A DNA stretch of 64,000 nt, from the NCBI GenBank assembly GCA_022578965.1, contig MU400509.1:700663-764662 (forward strand). Reading direction: 5' to 3'. Below are positions 22,753 to 34,437 of the stretch, one piece after another. Below the pieces are notes generated by a model. The model was not told the origin of the DNA and made no database searches. It saw only the letters and a program-made list of their open reading frames with translations. Source of the stretch: Xylaria sp. FL1777 (taxonomy: Eukaryota > Ascomycota > Sordariomycetes > Xylariales > Xylariaceae). Position numbers and translations under genes: made by a program. Numbering within the stretch: position 1 is the first letter of the stretch; each line of letters opens with the position of its first letter.

Positions 22753-25125
22753 ATTTGTCTTTCACCCAGGTATTAGTGTCCTGTTCTGTTAGGTGGCTAG
22801 CCAGTATGCTGGAAGAGCGAAGGTGACCACGCACAAAGAATAGCCCTCCAGGTGGAATATATAAGGGAGGTTTATTAGTCCATGTGTGTGTATAGATATC
22901 CATTCAATTACCCACGACCCAGGCTGTTGGGAGGGGTATGCATACAGTAATAGCATAAAAGAGGCTGAACATGCCTTCTTTTGCATGCCAAGAGGCACGT
23001 CTTATGATGTGCGAACGGCGTAGGTACACCGACCTGCCATTTCCAATGTTAGCATATCGATTCGGTTCTTGGCACGCTTACATTTATTTCATTTCGTTAT
23101 CGCGATTGAAAATTAGATCTATATGTAAAGTTCCCTTAGGAAGCTCAGTCTCACAAGTCAACGAGTCTCGAGCCCGGTGGTGCTCGGTAAGTTTGTCCTG
23201 GATAAGTTAGAAAAGCTCTCGTCCTGATTTCAGACATCATAGGCTCCATGAAGTCCCTTCATAATATCTGGATACGAAGTATGTATAGCATCGTCTTCAA
23301 TAGCCGAGTCACTCTAATACGGGAGGTGCCTAGATTAATACGATGTCATCAACCACGATCGGTCACGATTGATTTCTCGTAGCCTAACAGTGGCCAGACT
23401 GAAGACGAGAATTGAGATGCCCTTCCTCGAGGTTCAGTGACCTGTGAACCTGACCTTGGGTATTAAGGGAGTTTTGCTGCAGGCCTGGGGTATCTATCAC
23501 TGAATTTCATTGGACAGTTAGCGATGAACTGCAATGCATATATAACGGCGTGCACTTTTATAGAGCTCTTCACCGAGGACCATGTGGTTAGGTGTGATTG
23601 TTAGGTGGAAGGGTTCGGAGAAATCAGATTCGTCGATTGGTTGGCCCGAGATGAGAGCAAATCCTGGCGGAGATGGCGCAATAAGAGACGATCTGTACAC
23701 CATAATGGTTTAATTACAAAATTTTCTGGCCTCTAAAGTTGTAGTGTTTAAACGGTTCACAGTACCTATTTGTGTCGTTTCTTGTCCTAAGTAGGGAGCG
23801 ACGATGGCTATAAGTCGGTCAGAAAGATCTCATAGGCCGCTGTAACTAGTAGTGTAGTATCAGACCTACCCTATTTGTCTACCTAATCCCTACACTTATG
23901 GATTAAGCAGCTTTAATCTATGAATAAAGCATATTCGTATATAATTTAATGGACAATTATCTTGTCTCTTTCATTTTTTTTTTAATATTTCTAGAGCGTT
24001 GTCATAAATATAAATGATCTATATATTAAAGCTGAACTTGTAAGCGGTGTTTGGCTTGTGTAGGGTGTTGGCGCCAAAGATTGTCGAGTTCAAAGTAGAA
24101 GTCTATTGCTAGAACTGCAGCCGATCGTTTATATAAGTCTGGGTGTTTGACTCCTAATCTCTAATCTCTATTGCTGATTGATAGCCCCGGATTAAATCCT
24201 GGAAAGCGACGCAATGGCCGACCGTGTGTCCGGGCAGAATCCGGGGTAGGTAGGGAGTATGGTTTGTTTATTAAGATACCAAGCTAGCGAACCAGTATCA
24301 GGTACAGTATATATAGTCACCTTTGTAAGCACCAATTTCAGCACACCACTTGAGCTTAGCTTTAAGCTCTCCACTTGTATTTTGAACCTCAAATCCTAGT
24401 TCGGAGTGCATTTCTGGCGACAAGCATATCCGATCGGAAGACTAGTGGTCGATAGGCGAGTTAGTCTATTCAAGGTCTAGATAGAATGCAAGTGATAAAT
24501 ATTCAAAATCCACGTTCTAGAAAAAGTACACTAAGTGGATGCTTAAGCAAGCAATTTATGCGTGCAGGTTGCTCCAGACAGTGTGGAGGGTAGCTTAAGA
24601 TGCGGGGGATTGTTGCGTCTTAGGGTTAGATGTTGGAGTTGGAACTAGCCAGAAACTCGAATGCCGAAGTCCTACAGTACTAGCAGAGTCAAAATCTTAA
24701 TAACCACAATCTCCAGGCCGCTTCAATCTCAGGCTATTAGTTATAGTAGAAATTATGAGGTTGTTATTCGGCGTTTCACCATGAAGTGTCTTTGGGGTTC
24801 AATTTCCAGGTGGGGGGAAGATCAACTACACCAGCGAAAGATATCCAGAATGGGAATGGGTGAGTTGTGATAGCTTCAAGTCCAACCAACACTAGTGTCT
24901 TTAAGCGCCATTTGACAAAGTATTTCCCCGCGTTCGACGTTCCTAACGGGAATACTGATATACCAACATTATGCTTAGTCTGTATACTGGTAGCTAGGTA
25001 TGCCCACCGCAATAAATTGAGCCGCCAGTCTTCTCCTCGTTCTCTACTGATTCAGCGTAGCCAAGGACATTCCAAATCGCACGTCTACCCAACACTTGAG
25101 AATCCCAGGACCAAGGCTAGTAATT
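22753..25125. other. Divergent intergenic region between dpp5 and an MFS gene
   Basis: 2.4 kb holding both promoters (dpp5 minus, MFS plus). A poly-T run lies at about 23974-23983 in AT-rich DNA. Short ORFs show no domains. No other element is recognised. Confidence 0.5.
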
Positions 25126-26803
25126 ATGGCGGAAGAAAAAATGGCCGATGACAAGTATAATGATATCGAGGAGGCGAAAGCAGTACGCCCCCCATCTCTA
25201 GTGCATCAATCATTCTTGTCAACAAAGTATGAGGGAAAGTTCACTGACACTGGCATAGAGTTCAGAGGAAAATGTGGTTGCTAGCGATGTCACTATCTCG
25301 GACGCCGAGCGGGCGTTGAGGTGGAAGCAAGATAAGCGCATCATTCCGCTATCAGCTGGCATCTACTTTCTCTGTTACCTCGACAGATCCAATATTGGAA
25401 ATGCGAAGATCTTGAATGCTTCAACGCATAATGATCTTTTGACCGAGGTGCATATATCAAGTTCGCAATTTACGATTGCGCTTTTCATTTTTCTGGTCGC
25501 GTACGGCGTGTTTGAGGTCCCGTCAAATATCTTGCTGAAAAAACTGAGGCTCTCGAGATGGATTGCTATTTTTATGTTCTCCTGGGGTGCTCTGACTATC
25601 GGGCTCGGAGGTATTCATAACTATGCCACTCTCACCGTCGTCCGCTTTCTACTTGGCGTTTTTGAAGCGTGAGTGCCCCCAAATTGCCGGGCTTCGTAGC
25701 ACTGCGTGGCCGTGAAGTAGGACGGAACGCTGACGTTTTCTTTGACGTAGTGGGTTGTTCCCAGGTCTAGTATATTATCTCACGTTCTGGTACAAGACCA
25801 ATGAGCGCAGCATACGAGTCGCTTTCATCTTGGCATCCGCGACTTTGGCTGGCGCATTTGGTGGCGCTATAGCCTACGGAATCGGGCACATAAATAAAGC
25901 AGGTGGTCTTTCGGCCTGGCGCTGGCTTTTCATCATTGAGGGTATCCCTTCATTGATCTCGGCGTTCTTCGTTTTCTTCTTCCTACCAGACTTCCCAGAA
26001 GATGCGAAGTGGTTGACGATCCAAGAGCGAGACCTCGCAGTGTACCGCCTGCGTCTGGAAGGAAGCAAAGGCACACATAAAGCGATGACATGGGATGATG
26101 CGAAGAATACACTTACAGACTGGCGGCTATGGGGTCACTATATCATTTATTTTGGCATCTCTGTCCCCTTCAGCTCTCTGTCTCTATTCACGCCTTCTAT
26201 AACAGCTGGCTTAGGATATGGTGATTTGCGGGCTCAGCTCATGACGGTCCCGCCCTATGCTGTGGCCTACGGTAAGTGGTTCTGGCCGATCTCAGTTCTT
26301 ACATCGCTTCGCAAGTTGCTAAACCGTGTGTAGTTGTCCAAATATTCGCCTCCTGGTCGGCCGACCACTTCAACGAACGTGGTTTACACTCTGCAGGAAT
26401 GGCTCTTCTCGGCGCCGTCGGTTTCCTGATATCGGCTGTCTTGCCTCCTGACGCATATCTCTCCCGCTATGGCGGTCTCATCATCGGTGCATCGGGCGCA
26501 TTCGGCTCCATCCCTCCGCTTCTAGGCTGGCTATCGTCCAACATATTCAGCACAGCATCGGTTGGAATGGCTATCGCGCTAAACATTGGCCTCGGTGGTG
26601 CGCCTGGACAGATCGTCGGCGTTTTTATTTATAAATCGAATGAAGCGAAGCGAGGCTACCCGACTGGCCACTGGACGAACGCGGCTCTACTATTCTTGGT
26701 AGCTATAGGCGCCGTGATTCTGAGATTTTATTATGCGTGGAGGAATAAGAAGATATTACGGGAGAGAGTAGAGGGCCAGGAAGTCAGACTATTCAAGTAT
26801 TAG
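25126..26803 (+). CDS. MFS transporter, anion:cation symporter (ACS) type
   Basis: Four exons, 25126-25182, 25259-25668, 25751-26271 and 26334-26803, all in phase, about 485 residues. The ACS hallmarks are visible: an N-terminal RIIPLSAGIYFLCYLDRSNIGNAK stretch in TM1 (split here for reading: RIIPLS, then YLDRSNIGNAK), EVPSNILLKK after TM2, RFLLGVFEAG at the second intron, and LPDFPEDAKWL in the central loop. Family members import allantoate, nicotinate, pantothenate, dipeptides or sugar acids; the substrate here is unknown. Intron 1 is needed to bypass a TAG at 25256 and its GTACGC donor is weak, so the first 19 residues are the least secure part. The gene is divergent from dpp5. Confidence 0.88.
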
Positions 26804-27535
26804 AGCAGCGAAGACAATAATCCCTGCTAGTTGAGAAAAGGTGTAAATAACAAGGACAGCATGAGATAGTATATTATACTCCATTTCATCCGCTTCCAAC
26901 TGTCAAGGCTGATACGATTCTGCCATAATGAAAACTGCTACAAAAATGATCGCTTTCCTTGTATGGTCATTCCTGCCAACCACCTCTATATCCGCTATAT
27001 TCAACTATGCACTATCGACTGCAGTTTAGATTCTAGCTCTTAGTTTATTCCACACAAGTCTTAAGACGTACCGGGCAGTTACAGTGGCTAATGCTCAAAG
27101 CAACGAGGGCTCTTTTAACACCATGATTAACGCTCAGACCCAGCCAACCAACATCCACACCTCCGAGCAACGGAATCAGCTTTAATGAGAGTGAAAGGGT
27201 CCTAGGCCAGCCACAAGATCTGCGCCTGCAGTTTGTCCCTACTTATCTGTGATCCGGCGCTACTGCTTTCAACTCAAGAACACGTGTGAGAATCCCATGG
27301 TGGTAGGGTACCGCCGTCGGTTCCGTTTGATGAAGGTTGATGTGATTAAGTTGGCAGAAGGTAACAAGGATTACCTGTTAGTTACGTCAGGTCCCTGACA
27401 AGGATACTTGTAGTGGGAGGTTGCGAACTCCATCTACCGGTCTTCTGTCTCCCTCGTCCCGTCTCTGTTTTTTTCAATGGGCAGACCAGTATCGGCAGCT
27501 CCGCCCAGTAGCCGATTTCATGTATAAATATCGCC
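26804..27535. other. Convergent intergenic region
   Basis: Between the 3' ends of the ACS transporter and the PD-(D/E)XK-like gene. I see no features. Confidence 0.5.
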
Positions 27536-29198
27536 TCAGCGCCGTTTTCTTTTGTTTGAGGTTTTCAGCTGGCTCCCGGCGGTGGAAGATACCTGGGCTG
27601 CTAGGGGATCAGCTGTTACCTGCTGAGGGATTGGTGTGGCCGATACAGACGATTGTCGGGTGGCTTGGCTGCCCGCTCGTGACGTTTGTGTGCTTGGTGG
27701 AGGAGCCATCTGCCCGTGTGAGTAGTGCCGCATGCCTAGCTCGTACTGCCTTCCCTTCTCCTCCTCCCATTTGTCGAATTTATTCACGATCACTGTGGCC
27801 GCTTTCTTCAACAGAGGGCGGAGCTGGCCAATGCCATAATCGACCATGATCTTCTCGAATGTGCCCACGAGCTTTTCTCTAGAGAAGTCGTTGTCCGAGA
27901 GTCTGATGAGTTCGTTATACTCGAACTGAAGGGGGTAGTCGGGGAGGATAAGGGGCTGAAAAGAGGGTCGGTCCTTGTGATCCGGGAAAGGACGTTTTGA
28001 TGCAGGGCAGGCCCGGTGCATTCGGATCGTGATGGCCTTCCCCGTTGAGACCGCTGTGAACACCCTAACTTCTTTGAAGAAGCGCTTCACGAAGGTATCT
28101 TCCTCATCGGGGGGGGATTCTTGGTCACCGGTCGCAATATCTAATGACTCCGGCACACAACAAGGTTTGTCGCACTTTACCTCTTGCCTATCCGCCTCGT
28201 TGAAAAACTCGTACAGGCAATGTAGAGATTGGCTAGCACTGTTCAGACTCTGCAGCTCGCCATTATCGTCGCCTGATGTCTTGTCTGCATTCTTGGCCTC
28301 GATCATTAGGAAGTGGAAGATGCGTTGCGAACGAGTGACATCATGTGCCTCGTAAACCATAATTCTTTTTGTGGCGTCGGGAATAGTGGGCACGTCTCCG
28401 TCTTTGATGATAGATGATAGACGAAAGGCAATGGATATGTCAGGCTTGGGGCGTGAGAGCAAGCGTTCGCGGATTGGCTTCTCTTTCTTCAGGGCCCGTG
28501 TCGGCATAAACGGGCAGTTCCAAGTGCTCTCGACAGCAAAGTCTAGGATAGACTGATTGTCATCCTTTAGATTATACATTAGTCGATATCGGTCGAGCAT
28601 GGACATCATCACAGTTCGCTGGAAGGTCGCCCCCAACTCGTCTTCATTGGCCTTCTTCAAGTCTAACTTCCATTCGTCGACATGGTATTTCTTTACTTCG
28701 TCGTGGAAACCCAGCGGTTGGACGCTGGAGTCGGATCCCCGGAGGGACTGTATACTATCAAACGTGGCAAGGAACGGGTCGGTCGGCGAGCACGGATGCA
28801 CCCGCACGTTTCTATCATTGAGTCCTAGAGCCTGATCTACCTTTGATTTATATAATTTCTTCTTAATACTAGCCATGGTGCGGGGCGATAGGACCTGCTC
28901 CAATATGTCGAATGTGGACTCATCCAAGACGGGTAAGTATCCGACGTTCGTGTACCAAGACTCTAGAGGATCTTCTTCGACGGAATACGCGTCGTCCTCG
29001 GGGTCTTCGGCTTGATAGCCAGTGATACTATCCAACGGGCTTTCAATACTACCTAGAAGAGCTGGGCGGCGCTGGGCGGCAGTTTTTTGCTCCCTGCTTG
29101 GGGGCTGTCCGCCCGCTGCAGGGCTACACCGTCTGAGTCAACGATTATGAAGATGCTGATCTTGGCTTCACAACTTACACGCGCTTTCCGGCTGGCAT
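27536..29198 (-). CDS. Protein with PD-(D/E)XK nuclease-like signature
   Basis: The main exon, open to 27536, encodes over 500 residues but lacks an ATG near its left end. A short first exon starting at the ATG at 29198 (exon 29198-29179, donor GTAAGT, acceptor near 29094-29097) restores a start in phase; this start is inferred. The core has KPDISIAF followed about 45 residues later by HFLMIEAKN, the D...ExK spacing of PD-(D/E)XK-like folds seen in fungal domain families such as PDDEXK_12 or DUF7924. The N-terminus is acidic, and the C-terminus is Gln/Ser/Pro-rich and ends in a basic KRKRR tail that may be a nuclear signal. Such proteins are multi-copy and unexplained in ascomycetes. Nuclease activity is not shown. 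Confidence 0.7.
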
Positions 29199-29665
29199 TA
29201 CAATCGGTTGTAGCCCATGGAAAAAAAAATAAAAGAGCGATTACTACTATGGATACTGCGGCGCGTTGAGGGAAATGGGGGGAGGGGGATGAGATAAAAA
29301 CCAGGGCGAGTACTGCAACGGACTAAAATACGGTTGTAGATGGTTAGAAGTCATGTTGTATTGGGATGAAAAGAATGACTGGGCTGCCACCGCGAGCGTT
29401 CCTGTGTGTGTCCATGTCAAGTTTGTGTTATCCCTTTAGTTGGCGTTTCAGGGGCTTCTTACATAAACAGATAATCCAATGACTGTAGCTGAAACGCCAA
29501 CTAAAGGGATAACAACAAACTTTATAAGGGACCCCGCGTTTTCCAGATCTTGTACCTAGTTGTACGTGCTCGGTGCTTATGTTATACCATTTGCCCAGCT
29601 TTGCCTCGGTTACGTGAATTGGAGGATATCATTTCCGTCAGAGTCAATGTCGTCATCCAATCACA
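29199..29665. other. Intergenic with inverted-repeat element
   Basis: Holds the promoter side of the PD-(D/E)XK-like gene and the foldback element listed separately. No coding sequence is seen. Confidence 0.5.
29427..29513. repeat. Foldback / MITE-like inverted repeat
   Basis: The left arm 29427-29450 (begins GTTATCCCTTTAGTTGG) is the exact reverse complement of the right arm 29490-29513, with a 39-bp centre. Pairing extends a further 8 bp or so outward on each side with one unpaired base. No clear target-site duplication is seen. This is either a tiny foldback element or a hairpin-forming transcript region; it cannot encode its own transposase. Confidence 0.85.
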
Positions 29666-29737
29666 GGGCTTGTGGTTTAGTGGTATAATACTCCCTTAGC
29701 ATGGGAGTGGTCCGGGGTTCGATTCCCCGCGAGTCCA
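29666..29737 (+). tRNA. tRNA-Ala(AGC)
   Basis: 72 nt without intron. The acceptor arms GGGCTTG and CGAGTCC pair (two G-U), the discriminator is A, the anticodon stem CTCCC/GGGAG carries loop TTAGCAT with anticodon AGC, and the T-arm is CGGGG-TTCGATT-CCCCG. The A box (TGGTTTAGTGG) and B box (GGTTCGATTCC) match Pol III internal promoters. T-runs follow at 29769 and 29778. Confidence 0.92.
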
Positions 29738-29742
29738 TCATT

Positions 29743-29766
29743 GGAGGTTCGATTCCTCCTTTACCA
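29743..29766 (+). pseudogene. Detached tRNA 3' end (T-arm plus acceptor strand)
   Basis: Five bases after the intact tRNA a second T-arm, GGAGG-TTCGATT-CCTCC, is followed by TTTACCA. No D-arm or anticodon arm precedes it. It looks like the 3' quarter of another tRNA, sitting before the shared T-run terminator. Confidence 0.65.
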
Positions 29767-30612
29767 TCTTTTTGTTGTTTTTTTATCAGAATTTTAATAT
29801 TCTGAAGTCACATATTTTTGTCCTGTTTAGAAAAGGCAACAATCCCAATATTTGTCCCCACCGTGTTACCCGCATTCAGTATTAAGTCTAGTATCTCATC
29901 ACTCAAGTGTCGCTTACGGTGTTCAGACTTATAGCAATACTTACTTGTCGCAAGATCTTGATGGCTTTACATATATCTTCTACGAATCGACGCCCTATAG
30001 CATCGAGATCACAAATACATCGAGCTAAGGTCTCCTCGGTGCAGAGGTTTTATTCACCATTTCTAATCCGTACAGCGTAATTACTTTATTTGGTTTCTGT
30101 AGTTACCTCTTTTGATGGGGATGAGAAACCCTAAATTGTTTGTTGTTCGGCGATCCCGTGATCTTCCGAGCGACCACTATCGAACGAACCCGCCAATAGA
30201 ACTTGAAGATTGAGAACTGCACGTGGTTATACATGTAGTATTACTCGGGGTGACGGCCTGCTGGCCATGCCAGTTTCTATCTATTATATGTACAGGTAAA
30301 AACCGTTTCATAGGGTCGCAGGTCTACCGTTCACACTCGCCTGTGGTCCAAACTGGGCGAAAACATCCTGTATCTACTCCTGTGTTGCTCTGATCCTGCT
30401 ACCATCCCATCAATTGCTCAGAAATCTCCCACGCTCTCAATCCGCTCTCTGCGTTATCCATCATGCTGTTAACAGGGTGCCTACACCCTAAGACCCGTGG
30501 GCCATTCTCCCCCGGCCCGTGACTGCTCGCTTGCAGTTCTCATGCTACTCTTGAGCTGCACGTGGTAATAGACAAGCCGTTGGGAAATTATCGAAGCCGG
30601 AGAGAAAAGAAC
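29767..30612. other. Intergenic region with Pol III T-run
   Basis: Begins with T-runs that can end tRNA transcription. The rest has no gene that I can support; it leads into the 3' end of the next minus-strand gene. Confidence 0.5.
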
Positions 30613-31422
30613 TTACTGCCGCAGCTTCGTCCTTTTTTTCGGCCCGATGTTCATTCGCAGCAAAGCCGGACTGAGCCTCGCAACAACCTTATCCATATCT
30701 GGGATATACTTGTCCGCACCCGCTCCATCGGTGTTAACGACGTCCAGCATGGTAACATCCTCTTCCTCGTCCTCATCAATATCAAGGCCACTAGCCAGCT
30801 CGTTGAAAAAGACGGCGTCGACGAGTATCCATGAAACGTGCTCTCCGCCACGATTATTAGCTTCCTTTGGGCAATCACCGACGTTTCGGCGGAAGGCGTC
30901 TAGCTGATGTATGAACCGGTCGTTATCCCGAGACTGGGAGGAGGGTGCCAGGTTCTTCTGCCATTCGCAGCGGGCCTCTATCAAGCTCGTAAACAGCTCA
31001 AAGAAGATGGCTTCTGGTAGCTGCCGCGCCCAGTTGATCTCGCGCTGCACGCGGGGTAGAATGTCCCAGAGGTCGACACACTCCGCATGAGCCGTGCTGA
31101 CGATGGGACTGGCTACTCGGAACATGTCGGCGAAGGCGTGACTGATAGAGCGGCGAACCATCTTGTAGCCAACGGCTTGTAGGGCATCTGCAACGCGCTT
31201 CTCACGGTGTATATTGTGCATCAGTCTCTTCTCGGACTGGTATTTCACTAGTACAGTGTTAGAGTTGAGTCTGATGAGGTCCGAAAGGGTTGAAAGAGTA
31301 AGCTTACTGCCGGTGGTTGGCATGACACTCCGGAGGCAACATTGGTCTGCAATGAGCGTTCTGGGCGTCTTGGACGTCTTGTGCATCACATGCTTCCTAG
31401 GCTCCCTGACCAATCTAGCCAT
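30613..31422 (-). CDS. Hypothetical protein with acidic C-terminal segment
   Basis: I do not recognise a family. The long frame opens upstream with a TTG; the first ATG in frame is 31422. A 60-bp segment 31307-31248 has GTAAGC and CTAG ends and a multiple-of-three length, so it is probably an intron that happens to stay open (about 249 residues if spliced, 269 if not). The middle is rich in charged and Trp residues (WDILPRVQREINWARQLPEA). A run of Asp/Glu (DIDEDEEEDV) follows, and the C-terminus is basic (KKRTKLRQ). It lies between the tRNA and a long gene-free stretch. Confidence 0.55.
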   Translation of the reverse strand: MARLVREPRKHVMHKTSKTPRTLIADQCCLRSVMPTTGSKLTLSTLSDLIRLNSNTVLVKYQSEKRLMHNIHREKRVADALQAVGYKMVRRSISHAFADMFRVASPIVSTAHAECVDLWDILPRVQREINWARQLPEAIFFELFTSLIEARCEWQKNLAPSSQSRDNDRFIHQLDAFRRNVGDCPKEANNRGGEHVSWILVDAVFFNELASGLDIDEDEEEDVTMLDVVNTDGAGADKYIPDMDKVVARLSPALLRMNIGPKKRTKLRQ

Positions 31423-32678
31423 GGCGGTGGCGAGTGATGTGAGTGATGTTAGGCTGTTGATAACGCTCAAAGGGAATACTTGCAGAAGAGAGTGTAGCAA
31501 GTGATCTATTGTAGTAGCACCAGTGCGCAGGATTGTGAAGACGAGGTTTTAGTGGAAGTAAACCATGCGGAAGTGGAAATACAGGTGGCGGTTGGTTTAG
31601 CGGATGGTTTGAAGTAGTAGCTATGATAGTTGGCGATATTGTAGATTGTTCGTTATCGAACTATCATACTAGACGACAATTGTGTTATGAGGTAACCAAA
31701 GTCCTGCCTAGAGAGTGGGAGGGTTATGATATTGTTTGGGCACGTATATCAAGGATGATCAACTGACCTAGGATAGTTAGTAGTTGAAGTGTCTACTCAT
31801 AAGGGGGCAGGCACGGAGGGTTACAAACACATGTACCCAGGTACCCATTCACCACTGGCAGCTGATTCCTCAAATACAATGGGATCACCATAGGTTACCA
31901 TACGAGAGATAACTGAATAGGAGAGCACACAATGGGAGAGAAACCAGCTGGCTATGGCAAGTTGCAGGTGTGGGTGGGTAATCAATGGAAGATATGTTAA
32001 CCCCTCCCATGCCAACTATGTAATAACCCATGGTACGTGACTGAATATATTATGATGAGTTGGATTCCCACGTGTATGGATGATGCTGAAGCGTGTTAAG
32101 AATGGCCTAAGAGAGACTCCATAGTGTTGGTTACTGGGCTATCACCCCTCATACATTAATGAACATGGTGCCACCTCGGAAGATATTCTGAATCGTTCTA
32201 TCCATTTCCCCTCTCTCTATTTTCAGCATTACCAAGGTCAATAGAGATAGTACATGAAGTTCTATGCCCACCGCGATATCTAAAGAAGGGTGGATATAAT
32301 ATCGTATCTTTGAATACGATTGGTTCAACTCTTGTATATTCGGGAGCCAATGCTCCAGTGATAAACAGATTTTTAACTCACATAAATGTGATCCGGCTAT
32401 TAGAGACACTTTTTATGAAAATAGAGCTATGAACTACTATATTTCTGCTTACTTATAACATAAGACTCAAGGTAGCACTCATACTTAGAAGAGTAATGGG
32501 TTGCCGTTCATGCTTTTTATATGCGCTGGCAGGTTGTTGTCATAACATTTGCTAAGCAATTAGAAAATTGTAGAATAGTATGTGGCAAGAAGATAGAGCA
32601 AGTAGTCTAGTATTTCTGTTCCTGAAGCAGCATTGTAGAAGTATTAACATTAACTACTAGTTTGAGTTACCTACTACA
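31423..32678. other. Intergenic region
   Basis: 1.25 kb, AT-rich, with short ORFs only. It serves as promoter of the gene at 30613-31422 and 3' flank of the membrane-protein gene. I see nothing else. Confidence 0.5.
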
Positions 32679-33812
32679 TTAGTTTAAGAGCGGTGTATCT
32701 TCATGAACAGTACTATCATCTCCATCCGTTTCGTTATCAGACTCATCTTCCTCGTCTTCGACTGCGAACGTACAGATTGCCTTCTCCCGCACGAACCAAG
32801 TAAGACATAGTGCCGCACCTGGGCCTAAAATTACGGAGAACACCACCAGCAGTACAGCAGGTATGAGGCCAGACTCGATAAACACCCAGTATAGCACCGT
32901 GGCGGCGAGATATATGACATCAATCCTGATGAACTTGAGAGCCATTTTTGTCATTTCCCGGCTACCATCTTTGCAAAACAGGCTCCAGATGAACAAAGCA
33001 TGCGTAAGGAGTGAGGCGACAAAGGGTAGAGCGTATACAGCCGCTATTGAAGGTGGATGAGATTCGAGGTAACGCGGCTCATTGTCCCGTAACAGCTTGA
33101 CCGCGGCGAACTTGACGATCCAGTGCGCAACAGCCACCCACAACGGGAAGAAAAGCCATACTGTGACAGTAACGGCACATTTGAGCGTGAGAACCAGAAC
33201 ACTAGGTACTATAAACCCAACCGCAACCGCTACAGGTATAGCGTAGACCTCTGCCTCAGTGGTAAAGCTTCGTTCTAACTTAACCCGCTCTTCCTGCTCG
33301 AATAAATCTCCACGCTGCTGCCCGCCCTCTAGTGCATCCTGCTTCACTCTCTCGACCCTCATATCCTTAGCGTGCTTTAGGAAAGTCGAGACGATCCATA
33401 GATCCCAGACAAGCGTGCCGCCCACGAGGTTGGCCGCCAACCAACTGAGCGTGGGGAAGCGGATGTTCCAGCTTCGTTGGTTGCATGCCCTAGCGGCCTC
33501 CACGCGGCAGACAGTGAGCAAGGCCCCGAGAAAGGCCAGACAGACGCTGAGTTGAGCGACGCCGCGCATCGAGGCGGTGGCGAACATGAGGAGCGAGACG
33601 AGAAAACATGCCGGTGCCCCGAGAACCGGTATGTGCGATATTGCGGGCAGCCGCGATCTTGCGTGGCATTGTGAGTAGAGCAACGGCACGTTCACGTCGC
33701 CATGTATTGTGAGGGTGAGCGCCGCGAAGACGGAGAGGAAGACGGGTACTATGAGCACGTATTGAATAGGAAGCTGGTAAAGGAGCGGCTGGTTGAATTT
33801 TATGCGTGCCAT
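32679..33812 (-). CDS. Polytopic membrane protein, unknown function
   Basis: A single exon of 377 residues from an ATG at 33812. Eight or nine hydrophobic segments are visible, starting near residues 17-37 and spread to about 345, with a charged cytosolic loop around 150-185 (KHAKDMRVERVKQ... EQEERVKLER). The C-terminal tail is strongly acidic (EDEEDESDNETDGDD) and ends in a PLL motif that could be a dileucine-type sorting signal. I know no enzyme or carrier family with this pattern. The layout resembles orphan fungal integral membrane proteins found near secondary-metabolite genes, but no such genes are beside it. Confidence 0.75.
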   Translation of the reverse strand: MARIKFNQPLLYQLPIQYVLIVPVFLSVFAALTLTIHGDVNVPLLYSQCHARSRLPAISHIPVLGAPACFLVSLLMFATASMRGVAQLSVCLAFLGALLTVCRVEAARACNQRSWNIRFPTLSWLAANLVGGTLVWDLWIVSTFLKHAKDMRVERVKQDALEGGQQRGDLFEQEERVKLERSFTTEAEVYAIPVAVAVGFIVPSVLVLTLKCAVTVTVWLFFPLWVAVAHWIVKFAAVKLLRDNEPRYLESHPPSIAAVYALPFVASLLTHALFIWSLFCKDGSREMTKMALKFIRIDVIYLAATVLYWVFIESGLIPAVLLVVFSVILGPGAALCLTWFVREKAICTFAVEDEEDESDNETDGDDSTVHEDTPLLN

Positions 33813-34437
33813 TAGAGCGATAGGTATCTGGTTCTCGCTTTGTGGAAATGATAAAGAATCATGTATTAGGCATGAACAGAAGCGCCTGAGATATCTGTTG
33901 GGAAAGCCAGCTACGGCTATAGGCGGTTGCTATGCCGGTGATAGAGATGCTGAGCAACAGGGTTCAAGATTGGACGATACCCGTGGATAAACAGTCAGGT
34001 GTTACTGTATTAACATATGGTTAACACTGTGCAAACACCGCCGATCATGTGATAGATGTTCAGATTGGGAGCGATATGTTTGTGAAACTCCATAGTAACA
34101 CTGGTCTGGGAAAATAAAAGAAATGAATTAGACAGGAGAAAAGAAAAGGGACCCGGGAAGATATCTGGCGGTTGGCGTCACACCGCGCTGTATATAAATC
34201 TTTCCCTTTGTTCGACATTGATTAGTAATTGGTGCTATGAGCTGAAACATAATTCTGAGCCCTGTTTGGTTTGTTCTGCCAAAATACCAGGTGTGTGCAT
34301 CAATTCCTACCTCGGGAGGTCGAAATATTCTATTGTGCGGCATAGAGGAGGCGCTCTACATCATGGTACACTGTACAGTAGTTTATACATATTCCTACAA
34401 TGGTCGTCGGCTGTCCTATACACAGTAGATTCCTGTT
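33813..34437. other. Intergenic region
   Basis: Promoter of the membrane-protein gene and 3' flank of the mL57 gene. No features recognised. Confidence 0.5.
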
